Part shown: one piece after another, positions 19,285-29,522 of the stretch | Layout: each line of letters starts with the position of its first letter | Position numbering within the stretch: position 1 is the first letter of the stretch | NCBI GenBank assembly: GCA_016201045.1 | Contig: JACQDM010000002.1 | Location: 62,001 to 126,000, forward strand | Direction: 5' to 3' | Length of the DNA: 64,000 nt | From: Afipia sp. | GTDB lineage: Bacteria > Pseudomonadota > Alphaproteobacteria > Rhizobiales > Xanthobacteraceae | Notes under the pieces: generated by a model | Databases searched by the model: none | Seen by the model: only the letters and a program-made list of their open reading frames with translations | What the model was told of the DNA's origin: nothing | Program-made: the position numbers and the translations under genes

Positions 19285-20874
19285 ATGAGCAAACCCAAAG
19301 TTCTCATTTCCGACGCGCTGTCTCCCGCCGCCGTGCAGATCTTCAAGGATCGCGGCGTTGAAGTCGATTTCCAGCCGGACCTCGGCAAGGACAAGGACAA
19401 GCTCGCCGAAATCATCGGCAACTATGACGGTCTCGCGATCCGCTCCGCGACCAAGGCGACCGCGAAGATTCTCGAGAAAGCGAAGAATCTGAAGGTCATC
19501 GGCCGCGCCGGCATCGGCGTCGACAACGTCGAGATTCCCGCCGCCACGGCAAAAGGCGTGATCGTGATGAACACGCCGTTCGGCAATTCGATCACAACAG
19601 CCGAACACGCCATCACACTGATGCTTGCGCTGGCGCGCGAGATTCCTGCTGCCGATGCATCCACGCAAGCCGGCAAGTGGGAAAAGAACCGCTTCATGGG
19701 CGTCGAGATCACCGGCAAGACGCTCGGCATTATCGGCGCAGGGAACATCGGCTCGATTGTCGCGGATCGCGCGCTTGGCCTTCGCATGAAGGTGATTGCG
19801 TTCGATCCGTTCCTGTCGCCGGAACGCGCCAAGGATATCGGTATCGAGAAGGTCGATCTCGATGAACTTCTCAAGCGCGCGGATTTCATCACGCTGCACA
19901 CGCCGTTGACCGACAAGACAAAGAATATTCTTGACGCTGCGGCGCTTGCGAAAATGAAGAAGGGCGTGCGGATCATCAACTGCGCGCGCGGCGGCCTCGT
20001 CGATGAGGCAGCTCTTGCGGCCGCGCTCGACTCCAAGCACGTCGCGGGCGCGGCCTTCGACGTGTTCATCGAGGAGCCGGCCAAGGCGAACGTCTTGTTC
20101 GGCCGTCCGAACGTGATCTGCACGCCGCATCTTGGTGCATCCACCACTGAAGCGCAGGAAAACGTCGCGCTTCAGGTCGCCGAACAGATGTCGGATTATC
20201 TCCTGACGGGTGCGATTTCCAATGCCGTGAACTTTCCCTCGATCACGGCGGAAGAAGCGCCGAAGCTGAAACCATTCATCGAGCTTGCCGAAAAACTTGG
20301 CTCGTTCGCAGGACAATTGACCGAAACCGGCATCATGAAGGTTCAGATCACTTATGAGGGCGCGGTCGCGGGCATGAAGATCAAGGCGCTGACCTCTGCC
20401 GCACTGAGCGGCTTGCTGCGTCCGATGCTCGGCGACGTGAACGTCGTCTCCGCGCCGGTCGTTGCAAAGGAACGCGGCATGATCGTCGATGAGATCGCGC
20501 GCGCCGCGCAGAGCGACTACGAAAGCCTCATCACAGTGACCGTGACGACCGAACGCCAGGAGCGTTCGGTGTCCGGTACGGTCTACGCCGACGGCCAGCC
20601 GCGCCTTGTCGACATCAAGGGCATTCGCATGGATGCGGAATTCGGAAAGTCGATGATCTACATTACCAATGAGGATAAGCCGGGCTTCATCGGCAAGTTC
20701 GCCTCGCTGCTCGGCGATGCGAAAGTCAACATCGCGACGTTCCATCTCGGCCGCAACAAGGCGGGCGGCGATGCGATCGCGCTCGTCGAAGTGGACGGAG
20801 AAGTGCCCGCGGAAATTCTGCCGAAGGTCGCAGCGCTGCCGCAGGTCAAGCAGGCGAAGGCGTTGAAGTTCTGA
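19285..20874 (+). CDS. serA: D-3-phosphoglycerate dehydrogenase
   Basis: 529 residues, the long three-domain form. The catalytic/NAD domain holds RAGIGVDNVEIPAAT, the dinucleotide loop GKTLGIIGAGNIGS near residue 150, and the His of CTPHLGASTTEA. An intervening ASB domain follows, and a C-terminal ACT domain (about 455-529: YITNEDKPGFIGKFASLLG) senses serine. It oxidises 3-phosphoglycerate, the first step of serine synthesis, paired with serC just upstream. The chosen ATG follows AGGA; an in-frame GTG lies 21 bases upstream. Confidence 0.95.
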   Translation: MSKPKVLISDALSPAAVQIFKDRGVEVDFQPDLGKDKDKLAEIIGNYDGLAIRSATKATAKILEKAKNLKVIGRAGIGVDNVEIPAATAKGVIVMNTPFGNSITTAEHAITLMLALAREIPAADASTQAGKWEKNRFMGVEITGKTLGIIGAGNIGSIVADRALGLRMKVIAFDPFLSPERAKDIGIEKVDLDELLKRADFITLHTPLTDKTKNILDAAALAKMKKGVRIINCARGGLVDEAALAAALDSKHVAGAAFDVFIEEPAKANVLFGRPNVICTPHLGASTTEAQENVALQVAEQMSDYLLTGAISNAVNFPSITAEEAPKLKPFIELAEKLGSFAGQLTETGIMKVQITYEGAVAGMKIKALTSAALSGLLRPMLGDVNVVSAPVVAKERGMIVDEIARAAQSDYESLITVTVTTERQERSVSGTVYADGQPRLVDIKGIRMDAEFGKSMIYITNEDKPGFIGKFASLLGDAKVNIATFHLGRNKAGGDAIALVEVDGEVPAEILPKVAALPQVKQAKALKF

Positions 20875-20886
20875 TGCGCTTGTGTC

Positions 20887-20921
20887 AAAAGGCCGCCCGC
20901 TTGAATGGGCGGCCTTTTGTT
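20887..20921 (+). terminator. Intrinsic terminator after serA
   Basis: 12-bp stem AAAAGGCCGCCC / GGGCGGCCTTTT around an 8-base loop, with T-rich flanks on both sides so it may also serve the convergent serine hydrolase gene. Confidence 0.85.
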
Positions 20922-20922
20922 T

Positions 20923-22329
20923 TCATCGTTGTTCCCCTGTTGCGGCAATCACATCAGCGACCAGCCGCGACACGCCAACGATGTCGTATTGATTGCCGGA
21001 AATTCCGAAGCGCGCAACCACGAGATTCTCGGACGGGATTACAATCACATACTGGCCCATTACACCGCTGGCATAGAACGCGTCGCGCGGCATGCCAAGG
21101 CTCGTGCGATAATTCGCGCCCTTGCTGTTGCCGTGATTGGTCCAGAACCCCGCACCCATGCCCACCCACGCGGCAGAGGTCAGCGTTGACGAATATTTCA
21201 CCCAGCCTTCGGGCAGGATTCGTTTACTGCCGATCACGCCGTCATTGAGATAGAGCAGTCCGAACTTCGCCCAATCGCGCGCGGGCGCGAGCATCTCACT
21301 CGATCCCTCCGGCGTGCCGGTGGCGTCGAACTCTATTGTCACGTTGCGCATGCCGAGTGGCTCGAACAACTCGCGCCGGGCGAATGCCAGGACGTCCGCC
21401 GCATGTCCGCCGGTCGCGTCGCGGATCAGCCGTGAAAGAATAAGATAGTTTCCGTCGTGATAATTCCAGACGGTGCCTGGCACTGCTTCGATTTTCGCGC
21501 GCTCGGCGAATCCGGCCATGTCGCTCTCGGCGAATTTCATTCGATTGACCGGATCGAACGCGCTGAGAAGCGAGGCGTTGAGCGAGCTTCCCATCGCAAG
21601 GCCGCTTGTATGGCGAAGCAGATGATCCACCGTGATGGCGTGATGTGGATCGTCCGGGTTGCTCCACGCTGCAATCGGCGCGGGCTTGTCCACGGCGAGC
21701 TTCCCGTCGCGAACGAGAATACCAATCAGCGCACTGGTGACGGATTTCGTCGCAGAGAATCCGAGGATCGGCGTGTCCTTGGTGTAACCGGGCGCGTAAC
21801 GCTCGCCGACAACCTTTCCATTCTTGACGATCACGATTGCCTTGGTTTGGCGATAGGGAGGTTGTTCGTTTTCCTTGAACGCACGATCAAGCGCGTCACA
21901 CAGATTTGGATCTGAAGGCTCGACGATAGAAGCACTGGCAATATCCGGTAAGAACTGCGGCTGCGGCGCTCCGGCCGTCGGCAGCGAGGCATCGACCGGC
22001 CTTTCGCCGTGAACGAGCATGCAACCTAGACCATCGCGATACATCGCGCGGCTCTGGATGCCGCCGAGCAATGTGGCTGTTACCTGACGACCCGTTCTGT
22101 CGACGTTGACGCCGATGGCCCATTCAATCAGTCCGACACCCGGCATGGCGCCAATCGTATCCGACAACAGCCGGTTGGGATCGACGCCGGACACGAACGT
22201 GCCAGAGCAAACGACATTGGCGATGAATCCGGTTGCCACGCGGGGCGCGTCGTTCGCCCAAGCCACCGCTGTCAATGCCGTGCCCGATGCAGCCAGCGCT
22301 GCAGCCGCTATGATTCCAATTCGTTTCAT
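20923..22329 (-). CDS. Serine hydrolase of the beta-lactamase / class C esterase family
   Basis: 468 residues from the ATG of MKRIGIIAAAALAASG, which begins a clear signal peptide; an upstream ATG at 22347 is a possible alternative. The nucleophile motif is SATK (in GFSATKSVTS, near residue 205), followed by HLLRHTSGLAMG and WNYHDGNYLIL, which supplies the Tyr of the second motif. A helix-rich N-terminal extension of about 150 residues precedes the hydrolase domain. It is periplasmic or exported; it may act on peptides, esters or D-amino-acid compounds. Divergence from a lactamase is likely. Confidence 0.82.
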   Translation of the reverse strand: MKRIGIIAAAALAASGTALTAVAWANDAPRVATGFIANVVCSGTFVSGVDPNRLLSDTIGAMPGVGLIEWAIGVNVDRTGRQVTATLLGGIQSRAMYRDGLGCMLVHGERPVDASLPTAGAPQPQFLPDIASASIVEPSDPNLCDALDRAFKENEQPPYRQTKAIVIVKNGKVVGERYAPGYTKDTPILGFSATKSVTSALIGILVRDGKLAVDKPAPIAAWSNPDDPHHAITVDHLLRHTSGLAMGSSLNASLLSAFDPVNRMKFAESDMAGFAERAKIEAVPGTVWNYHDGNYLILSRLIRDATGGHAADVLAFARRELFEPLGMRNVTIEFDATGTPEGSSEMLAPARDWAKFGLLYLNDGVIGSKRILPEGWVKYSSTLTSAAWVGMGAGFWTNHGNSKGANYRTSLGMPRDAFYASGVMGQYVIVIPSENLVVARFGISGNQYDIVGVSRLVADVIAATGEQR

Positions 22330-22470
22330 GACCTGCTTTCTGTCCATCGCACCCTGAGCGGTGCGCGAACCACAAAGCGCAGTAAAGTCCAGCCGTCTCA
22401 CCGAATTTGAAAATCAATCAGGCTGATTTCCATAGCGGGTTGGCCGATTTCGGAATTGGGTACGAGTCGG

Positions 22471-23535
22471 CTAGACAGCCGTCGTGCTCATGCGGCGATA
22501 TTCGGTCGGCGTCACGCCTGTTCCCGTTTTGAAGGCACGGTTAAAGGGGCCGAGCGACTGAAATCCCGTATCGAGGGCAATTGTCGTGACCGGCACTTCC
22601 ATCTGCGCAGGGTCAGCCAACGCCGCCTTGGCTTCTTCGATCCGGTAGTTGTTGAGGAAGACGTTGAAGTTGCGATGGCCGAGCTTTTGGTTGATCAACC
22701 GTCGCAATTTGTATTCCGGCACGCTCAGGCGCGCCGCGAGCATGCCGATCGTGACGCCTTCGTAGCGATAGATTCGTTCTCCCGAAATCAGCCGATCGAG
22801 CGCATCGACCAGATTTCGGTCGGTACCGTCAATCGACAAATTGCTATCGCGCGTCTGCGCCCCGCGCTGCGAACCTGTGGCGAAAACATCTTCTCCCGCC
22901 GCGCGTGTCAGCGACCATACGACCGAGATCACGATAGCGGCAAGCATCGTAGCATTCACCACGCTGACGAGCAGCGGCGGATTTTCGCCATGCAAGTATA
23001 GCTGCATCGCGCTGTTCATCACGCCGTAGAATGCGGTGGATGCCACGATCAGTACCCGCACGTGCCGGCGGCCCTCCACGAGATCGGCAGACCATGATGA
23101 AATCGTCTGTACGACGGCCAGCGCGATGAACGCCAACGCAATCAAACTTAAAGCAGGTGCGACGATACTGGCGGCGTCAGAATGTTGCGGCACCAGCCAG
23201 ATGCAGTTGACGAGGCTTGCGGCAATCAGCGCGATCCATGCCACGGCGTGCCACCAGTGCAGCGAAAATTCGTCGTCGAAAAGCGCGCGGGTAAACAGCC
23301 AGAACACGACGACGTTGCCGGTAGAGATCGCGATCAGAATCGCGTGCCACCAAGTGACCGGCGCTCCAAACCCTGCCATCGAACTGATCGCGAAGGCAGC
23401 CGTTCCGATAGCAAAACCCGAAGCAAGCCGGCCCGCGGTGACGCGGCCGAAGTCGCGCAGCATCAAAGCGGCCAGAAGAATCAGCAGGGCCGCCGTGCCT
23501 GCGCGAAATGCGAAATCGATCGTTGCAAGCTGCAT
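22471..23535 (-). CDS. AraC-type regulator with an N-terminal membrane domain
   Basis: 354 residues. About seven hydrophobic helices fill residues 10-235, then a C-terminal AraC/XylS DNA-binding domain (about 255-350) with VPEYKLRRLINQKLGH and the second helix-turn-helix TIALDTGFQSLGPFNRAFK. The start is the ATG of MQLATIDFAFRAG; the upstream frame extends but is not family-like. This layout suggests a membrane-embedded sensor that binds DNA directly. It lies beside the serine hydrolase and two exporters, which are possible targets. Confidence 0.8.
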   Translation of the reverse strand: MQLATIDFAFRAGTAALLILLAALMLRDFGRVTAGRLASGFAIGTAAFAISSMAGFGAPVTWWHAILIAISTGNVVVFWLFTRALFDDEFSLHWWHAVAWIALIAASLVNCIWLVPQHSDAASIVAPALSLIALAFIALAVVQTISSWSADLVEGRRHVRVLIVASTAFYGVMNSAMQLYLHGENPPLLVSVVNATMLAAIVISVVWSLTRAAGEDVFATGSQRGAQTRDSNLSIDGTDRNLVDALDRLISGERIYRYEGVTIGMLAARLSVPEYKLRRLINQKLGHRNFNVFLNNYRIEEAKAALADPAQMEVPVTTIALDTGFQSLGPFNRAFKTGTGVTPTEYRRMSTTAV

Positions 23536-23591
23536 CGGGCATTCCGGCTGTAGATCGTGTAACGCGAACGATACTACAGCCGCTGCAACGC

Positions 23592-24560
23592 TCACGCCAG
23601 CGGCGGTTCTCCGAGCGGCGGCGCGGTTTCGGCGGCTGAAGCCTGCCGCGAGGCAATGAAGATTCCTGCGAGCACCAGCGCGTAGCCGATCAGGTGAAAC
23701 AGCCGCAGCGCTTCGCCGAGAAACAGAATGGCCATCACCGAGCCGAACACCGGCACGAGGTGAAAGAAGGGTGCTGCACGATTGGGCCCGATCAGCTCGA
23801 TGCCGCGATTGAAGAACAGATACGCCAGCGTCGATGGAAAGATGATGACGTAGACGACGGCGAAAATGCTTTGCGCATCGAACTGCAGCGTGAAGCCGGT
23901 CGAGATTTCCCACACGGTGAAAGGAAGCAGCAGCAGCGCTCCGCAGCCGGTCGTGAATGTGATCAGTGACAGCTGATGAATTTTCGGCCGGCGCGGCATC
24001 AGCGCCGAGTAAATGCCGAATACCAAGAGCGCGCCCATGAACATCAGGTCGCCCTTGTTAAATTCGATTTCCTTCAATGCCGCGAAATCGCCGCGCAGAA
24101 TAATGACCAGTACGCCGATCAGCGAAATCGCGATGCCGATCGTTTGCGCGAGCGTCAGCCGAACGCCGAACAGGATCAGCGACCACAGCGCCACGAACAG
24201 CGGCCCTGACGACTGGATCAGCAGCGCGTTGAGCGCCTGTGTATATTGCAGCCCCCAATAGGACAGCGTGTTGTTGGCGGCAAAGCCGGTGGCGGAGAGC
24301 ACGACGAGCAACGGAATATGTTTGCGCATGGTGCGCCAGTCGCGTGGCAGATGCGGCCACGCGAACGGCAGCAGCATCACGAATGCGCCGGCCCAGCGGA
24401 TGCATGACAGCGTCACCGGCGGAACATGTCCCGCGACGAAGCGCCCGAGCACGATATTACCGGCCCAGAACAGCGACGTCAGGCTGAGCAGCACATAAGG
24501 CTGATCGGCGAGGCGGCCAATGAACGAGAGTTTTGCGGGAGAATCGGCGGAAATCGTCAT
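23592..24560 (-). CDS. EamA/DMT family transporter, first of a tandem pair
   Basis: 322 residues with ten predicted membrane helices in two EamA repeats. The first repeat begins LLSLTSLFWAGNIVLGRFVAGHVPP and the second ends with FFHLVPVFGSVMAILFLGEALRLFH, both typical of the RhaT/EamA group of metabolite exporters. Nearly every segment has a counterpart in the next gene downstream on the map, so the two are tandem paralogues. Substrate unknown; amino-acid or nucleobase export is common in the group. Confidence 0.85.
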   Translation of the reverse strand: MTISADSPAKLSFIGRLADQPYVLLSLTSLFWAGNIVLGRFVAGHVPPVTLSCIRWAGAFVMLLPFAWPHLPRDWRTMRKHIPLLVVLSATGFAANNTLSYWGLQYTQALNALLIQSSGPLFVALWSLILFGVRLTLAQTIGIAISLIGVLVIILRGDFAALKEIEFNKGDLMFMGALLVFGIYSALMPRRPKIHQLSLITFTTGCGALLLLPFTVWEISTGFTLQFDAQSIFAVVYVIIFPSTLAYLFFNRGIELIGPNRAAPFFHLVPVFGSVMAILFLGEALRLFHLIGYALVLAGIFIASRQASAAETAPPLGEPPLA

Positions 24561-24669
24561 CTGAATTGTCTTGCGTGATTTGTGCAAAATCACCGTGGCT
24601 ACACAACCGACAATCCAAGATTGCTCGGTTGCGTCAGGCGGGCAGCACTATGTCACTGTGATGTAACTT

Positions 24670-25638
24670 TTAAGTCGGCGCGGCAGGTTCGACCGGATTG
24701 CCGCCACTTGTCGCCGATGCGCGCCGTGCAGCGATGTAGACGCCGGTCAGCACCAGCGCGTATCCGGCGATGTGGAAGAGATGCGGCCGTTCGCCGAGAA
24801 AGGCGATGGCGAGCACCGAGCCGAACACCGGGATCAGATGAAAGAAAGGTGCCGCGCGGTTCGGCCCGATCAGTTCGATGCCGCGATTGAAGAACAGATA
24901 GGCGAGCGTCGAGGGAAAGATCGCGACGTAAACGAGCGCCGCCATTGTTGTTGCGTTCACCGTCATATATTCGCCGTTGCCGATTTCCCATGCAATCAGC
25001 GGAATGATGAAGAGCGCGCCGCATCCGGTCGTGAAAGCGAGAAACGACAACGGATGAATCAGTGGGCGCTTCGCAGCAAGCGCCGAGTACAATCCGAAAA
25101 TAATCAATGCCGTCGTATATCCGATGTCGCCCTTGTTGAATTGGATGCCCGAGAGTGTCTCGATGTCGCCGCGCAGAAGAATGACGAGCACGCCCATCAT
25201 CGAGATTGTAATGCCGATGGTTTGCGCCCAGGTAAGCCGGACTCCGAACAGGATAAGCGCAAACAGCGCGACAAACAGCGGTCCGGTCGATTGCAACAGC
25301 AGCGCGTTCAGCGCCTGCGTGTATTGCAGGCTCCAATAGCCGAGGCAGTTAAACGTTGTGATGCCGGTGAACGACAGCACCATCATCAGCACGATCTGCT
25401 TGCGGATCGCGGGCCAATCCTTCCGCAGATATTTCCACGCGAATGGCAGCACGATGAGAAAAGCTGCACTCCACCGAATGAACGAGAGCGTCATCGGTGG
25501 GATTTTTCCGGCCACAAACCGGCCGAGCACGACATTGCCTGCCCAGAACAGCGAGGTCAGCGACAGCAGCAGATAAGACTTGCTCATCAGCCAGGATGTC
25601 GGAGACGAGTGCGCGGATTGCGTGACTGGGGGCGTCAT
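24670..25638 (-). CDS. EamA/DMT family transporter, second of a tandem pair
   Basis: 322 residues from the ATG of MTPPVTQSAHSS, equal in length to its paralogue; an open frame extends 40 residues further upstream. Ten membrane helices, with LLSLTSLFWAGNVVLGRFVAGKIPP and FFHLIPVFGSVLAIAFLGERPHLFH matching the neighbour closely. Same strand as the first copy, about 110 bases before it, so the pair may be co-transcribed. Exported molecule unknown. Confidence 0.85.
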   Translation of the reverse strand: MTPPVTQSAHSSPTSWLMSKSYLLLSLTSLFWAGNVVLGRFVAGKIPPMTLSFIRWSAAFLIVLPFAWKYLRKDWPAIRKQIVLMMVLSFTGITTFNCLGYWSLQYTQALNALLLQSTGPLFVALFALILFGVRLTWAQTIGITISMMGVLVILLRGDIETLSGIQFNKGDIGYTTALIIFGLYSALAAKRPLIHPLSFLAFTTGCGALFIIPLIAWEIGNGEYMTVNATTMAALVYVAIFPSTLAYLFFNRGIELIGPNRAAPFFHLIPVFGSVLAIAFLGERPHLFHIAGYALVLTGVYIAARRASATSGGNPVEPAAPT

Positions 25639-25859
25639 TTGCTGGATCGGCAAGAGGGCGGGACGAAGCGGTGACAACGCACAAAATTCATTCGCGATTT
25701 CAGCCATTTGCGAGAACATTACGAAGCGCGTCAACACCCGTTCTTGCTTGCGTCCCATGCGTGCATCCGTTATCCGATGTTACGCCCAGATGAAGGGCGG
25801 ACCTGCCGCAAGCCGCCGGGTTCTGAGCTTGATCTGCGGGTCCAGGAGACCGTCTCGAA

Positions 25860-27152
25860 ATGGCCAACGTGGTTGTCGTCGGCGCCCAATGGGGCGACGA
25901 GGGAAAAGGCAAGATTGTCGATTGGTTGTCGGAACAGGCCGACATTGTGGTTCGCTTTCAGGGCGGACATAACGCCGGTCATACGCTGGTCATCAACGGA
26001 AATACCTACAAGCTCGCCTTGCTGCCGTCGGGCGTGCTGCGGCCCTCGAAGCTGTCGGTGATCGGCAACGGCGTCGTCTTCGATCCGCAGGCGTTTATCG
26101 CCGAGCTTGAAAAGCTGCGCGGGCAGGGCGTCTCCATCACGCCGGACAATCTCCGCATCGCCGAAAACGTTACATTGATTTTGCCGCTGCATCGTGAGCT
26201 GGATGCGATTCGCGAGAACGCAGCGAAAGCGAACGCGATCGGCACGACGCAGCGCGGCATCGGCCCGGCCTACGAAGATAAAGTCGGCCGCCGCGCCATC
26301 CGGCTGATGGACCTCGCCGATCCGCAAACGTTGCCGCACAAGATCGACCGCATGCTGGCGCATCACAATGCGCTGCGGCGCGGTCTCAGCCTTCCCGAAA
26401 TCGACGGCAATGCCATGATGAAGGATCTCATCACGATCGCGCCGCAGATTTTACCGTTCGCGGATTCGGTGTGGAATCTGCTCGATCACAAGCGCCGCGA
26501 AGGAAAGCGGATTCTGTTCGAGGGCGCGCAGGGCGCTTTGCTTGATGTCGATCACGGCACCTATCCCTACGTCACGTCGTCGAACACGGTTGCGGCGCAG
26601 GCCGCGACCGGCACCGGCATGGGACCGGGCGATGTCGGTTATGTGCTCGGAATCTGCAAAGCCTATACGACGCGTGTCGGACAGGGACCGTTTCCGACCG
26701 AACTGACCGACGCGATCGGCGAAGAGATTGGACGCCGCGGCAAGGAATTCGGCGTCAACACCGGACGCAAGCGCCGCTGCGGATGGTTCGACGCGGTGCT
26801 CGTGCGCCAGACCGCGCGCACCAGCGGCATCAAGGGTCTTGCGCTGACCAAGCTCGATATTCTCGACGGATTCGACACCATCAATGTCTGCATCGGCTAC
26901 GATCTCGACGGCAAAACGATCGATCATCTGCCGGCGGGCGAGGGCGCGCAGGCGCGCGTCAAGCCGATCTACGAGGTCATCGAAGGCTGGAAAGAGCCGA
27001 CCGCGAATGCACGGTCATGGGCGGATTTGCCCGCACAGGCGATCAAGTATGTGCGCCGGGTCGAGGAACTTGTTGGCTGTCCGATTGCGCTGCTTTCCAC
27101 CAGCCCGGAACGCGAGGATACTATCCTCGTTCAGAATCCGTTTGAGGCATAA
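25860..27152 (+). CDS. purA: Adenylosuccinate synthetase
   Basis: 430 residues, standard length. The GTP-binding start [20 protein letters not shown] is complete, with the catalytic His in [10 protein letters not shown], the IMP contacts in [31 protein letters not shown], and the GTP base motif [10 protein letters not shown]. It joins IMP and aspartate with GTP on the way to AMP. CCAGGAG lies about 12 bases before the ATG. A short hairpin with a T-run follows. Confidence 0.96.
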   Translation: MANVVVVGAQWGDEGKGKIVDWLSEQADIVVRFQGGHNAGHTLVINGNTYKLALLPSGVLRPSKLSVIGNGVVFDPQAFIAELEKLRGQGVSITPDNLRIAENVTLILPLHRELDAIRENAAKANAIGTTQRGIGPAYEDKVGRRAIRLMDLADPQTLPHKIDRMLAHHNALRRGLSLPEIDGNAMMKDLITIAPQILPFADSVWNLLDHKRREGKRILFEGAQGALLDVDHGTYPYVTSSNTVAAQAATGTGMGPGDVGYVLGICKAYTTRVGQGPFPTELTDAIGEEIGRRGKEFGVNTGRKRRCGWFDAVLVRQTARTSGIKGLALTKLDILDGFDTINVCIGYDLDGKTIDHLPAGEGAQARVKPIYEVIEGWKEPTANARSWADLPAQAIKYVRRVEELVGCPIALLSTSPEREDTILVQNPFEA

Positions 27153-27175
27153 CGATAATCTGGCAGATTAGAGGT

Positions 27176-27192
27176 CGGGGACACCCCGTTTT
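27176..27192 (+). terminator. Short hairpin terminator after purA
   Basis: 5-bp GC stem CGGGG-ACA-CCCCG followed by TTTT; small but well placed. Confidence 0.5.
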
Positions 27193-27253
27193 CCGACACG
27201 ATCTTGCGGTTTAGATATCCTGATCTTTCGAGAATCCTGCAAACTGGACGAGG

Positions 27254-28846
27254 ATGGCTGACTACTACCCGCTCATAGCCCGTGCCATTGCCGGTCTCGA
27301 CCCGGGCTCGCCCGGAGAGGCCCGCCGTGCGCTGTATGAGCGTGCGCGAACGGCGCTGATCGGCCAGTTGCGCAACGTTCAGCCTCCTTTATCCGAAGCC
27401 GAAATCACCCGTGAGCGGCTGGCGCTGGAAGATGCCGTGCGCCGCGTGGAGGCCGATGCCGCCAAGCGAGCGCGCCCGGATGCTCCACGCTCCGCGATGC
27501 CTCCGCAGTCCGCGCCTGTTCGCCGCGACACGCCGCGTCCCGGCGATGCTCTCCGCGAAAGCGTTCGGTCGATCCGTTCATCCTCATCATCCGCGACCTC
27601 GGGCCGCCCGGATGCTGCACCTTTGGCCCCTGAGCCGAGGCTCGCGCGCAATCTGCGCGGCGATGCTCCTCCGCCACCGCCGCGCAGCGAGCTGCCGCGC
27701 GCACCGGCCCCTCCGCCGCGCGATATGCGCCCGCCCGAGCCGCGCCGCAACGACACTCAAATGCTGGATGAGTGGACCCAGCAGACGCGCGCCGGTGCAC
27801 CTTCTTCGCGACGCTTAAGCGATGAGGCTCGCGGCCAGCCCGGCGTGCGCGGATTGCGCGACGTTGTCGCCGATGCCGAGGACCTTGGACGCAGCCCGCG
27901 CCCGGCACCGCGCCGTCCGGCTGTGTCGCCGCCGTCCGCGCGTCAGGGTCGCGGTCCGGCCGATCTCGATTTCGAACAGCCGCCGCGCGCGCCCGATCCC
28001 TACAGCTACGATGAGTCGCTGGAAGAGGCGGGAGGCTACCAGCAGGATCACGGCCGCGTTCGCGTCGCGACGCGGGAATCGCGTGAGGGCGACGTCAAAG
28101 TCCGCCGCGGTTTTCCGGTCAAGGGCGCGATCGTCGTCGGCCTTTTGCTTGTCGCGCTTGGCGGTGCGTTGTGGGTCGGCCCGAAGGTCTACCGTGTTGT
28201 CCGGTCGGTGACGAAGCCGGCGACGCCTGTTGAAGACACGGCAAAGGATACGAATGCGCGGCCGAAGATCACCGACCGCGTCGGGCAGGCCGGGCAGCAG
28301 GTGGCGCCGGTTGCGCAGCGCGTCGTTCTCTACGACGAGGATCCGTCCTCGCCCCAAGGCAAGCAATATGTCGGCTCGGTGATCTGGCGCACCGAGCAAG
28401 TGAAGGTGCCGGCGGGACAGCCGCCCGATATCGGTGTGCGCGCCGACATCGAAATTCCGGAACGGCAGATCAAGATGTCGTTCGCGATCCGCCGCAACAC
28501 CGACGCCTCGCTGCCGGCGAGCCACACGGCTGAGCTGACGTTCGTGCTGCCGCCCGACTTTGGAACGACGGTCGCGAACGTGCCGGGCGTGCTGATGAAG
28601 TCCAACGAACAGTCGCGCGGCACGCCGCTCGCGGGGCTCGCGGTAAAAGTCACCGACGGGTTTTTCCTCGTCGGGCTGTCGAACGTCGAAGCCGACAAGG
28701 CGCGCAACCTGCAGCTTCTCAAGGAGCGCTCATGGTTCGACGTTCCGGTCGTTTATGCGAACCAGCGCCGCTCGATCATTGCCATCGAAAAAGGCGCGCC
28801 GGGCGAACGTGCATTCAATGAGGCCTTCACCGCCTGGGGGCAGTGA
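27254..28846 (+). CDS. Large Pro/Arg-rich single-pass membrane protein, unknown function
   Basis: 530 residues in three parts. Residues 1-70 form a mixed helical head (ADYYPLIARAIAGLDPGSPG); about 75-285 is a long low-complexity stretch rich in Pro, Arg, Ala and Ser; one membrane helix (IVVGLLLVALGGALWVG) lies near residue 300; a globular periplasmic part follows with QRVVLYDEDPSSPQG. GACGAGG precedes the ATG. No family is recognised. Position directly after purA suggests a possible shared transcript, although a small terminator intervenes. Confidence 0.75.
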   Translation: MADYYPLIARAIAGLDPGSPGEARRALYERARTALIGQLRNVQPPLSEAEITRERLALEDAVRRVEADAAKRARPDAPRSAMPPQSAPVRRDTPRPGDALRESVRSIRSSSSSATSGRPDAAPLAPEPRLARNLRGDAPPPPPRSELPRAPAPPPRDMRPPEPRRNDTQMLDEWTQQTRAGAPSSRRLSDEARGQPGVRGLRDVVADAEDLGRSPRPAPRRPAVSPPSARQGRGPADLDFEQPPRAPDPYSYDESLEEAGGYQQDHGRVRVATRESREGDVKVRRGFPVKGAIVVGLLLVALGGALWVGPKVYRVVRSVTKPATPVEDTAKDTNARPKITDRVGQAGQQVAPVAQRVVLYDEDPSSPQGKQYVGSVIWRTEQVKVPAGQPPDIGVRADIEIPERQIKMSFAIRRNTDASLPASHTAELTFVLPPDFGTTVANVPGVLMKSNEQSRGTPLAGLAVKVTDGFFLVGLSNVEADKARNLQLLKERSWFDVPVVYANQRRSIIAIEKGAPGERAFNEAFTAWGQ

Positions 28847-28885
28847 AGAACTGAAATCATCAGAAATTTCCGGGGCAGGGACATC

Positions 28886-29503
28886 ATGAAAATCACGCTT
28901 GCTGGGTCGCGCCATTTCGGCGTCGAGACGTTCAACATGCTGCGCGCACATGGCGTCGATATCGCGCGCGTCGTTGTCGCCGACGGTGAGGACCGGCTGG
29001 CTGCCGCCGCACGCGCTGCCAACATTCCGGTCACGGTTCAGGCTTCGCCGAAGCTGATCGAGCCCAACGAGATTGCACCCGGCACCGATCTGATTGTCAC
29101 CGCGCACAGCCATGCGCGCGTTACCAAAGACGCGCTGAAGGCCGCCAGGCATGGCGGCATCGGCTATCACCCGTCATTGCTGCCGCGTCATCGCGGCATC
29201 GCCGCCATCGAGTGGACGATCAAGGAAGGCGATCCGATCGCCGGCGGCACGATCTATCATCTGGCCGACAAGATGGACGCCGGAGCAATCGCCGCGCAGG
29301 AATGGTGCTTCGTCAAGAAAGGCGAGACCGCGCGCGAATTGTGGGAGCGCGCTCTCGCGCCGATGGGCCTGCGGCTGATGGCGCAGGTGATCGACTACGC
29401 CAAGGCGCATGGCAGCCTGCCCGCGAAACAGCAGGACGAGCAGTTCGCGACCAAGGCCCCGAAGATCGTGGAAGACGCCGCGCCGAAGCGCGCGGTGGGA
29501 TAG
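28886..29503 (+). CDS. Formyltransferase-like protein (Fmt N-terminal domain family)
   Basis: 205 residues covering only the formyltransferase N-domain. The hydroxymethyl/formyl site is recognisable as GYHPSLLPRHRG, with the distal Asp in ADKMDAGAI and the segment GGTIYHLAD. In classical enzymes the catalytic loop reads N-x-H-P-S; here the Asn position is Gly (IGYHPS), so standard N-formyl transfer is uncertain. The C-terminal tRNA-binding domain of Fmt is missing. It begins 39 bases after the membrane protein and may be co-transcribed with it. Confidence 0.75.
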   Translation: MKITLAGSRHFGVETFNMLRAHGVDIARVVVADGEDRLAAAARAANIPVTVQASPKLIEPNEIAPGTDLIVTAHSHARVTKDALKAARHGGIGYHPSLLPRHRGIAAIEWTIKEGDPIAGGTIYHLADKMDAGAIAAQEWCFVKKGETARELWERALAPMGLRLMAQVIDYAKAHGSLPAKQQDEQFATKAPKIVEDAAPKRAVG

Positions 29504-29522
29504 ACGAGCGTTAATATCTACT

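Noticed and set aside
19237-20745. A 502-codon open frame opposite serA
   Set aside because: Antisense shadow; serA carries every family motif.
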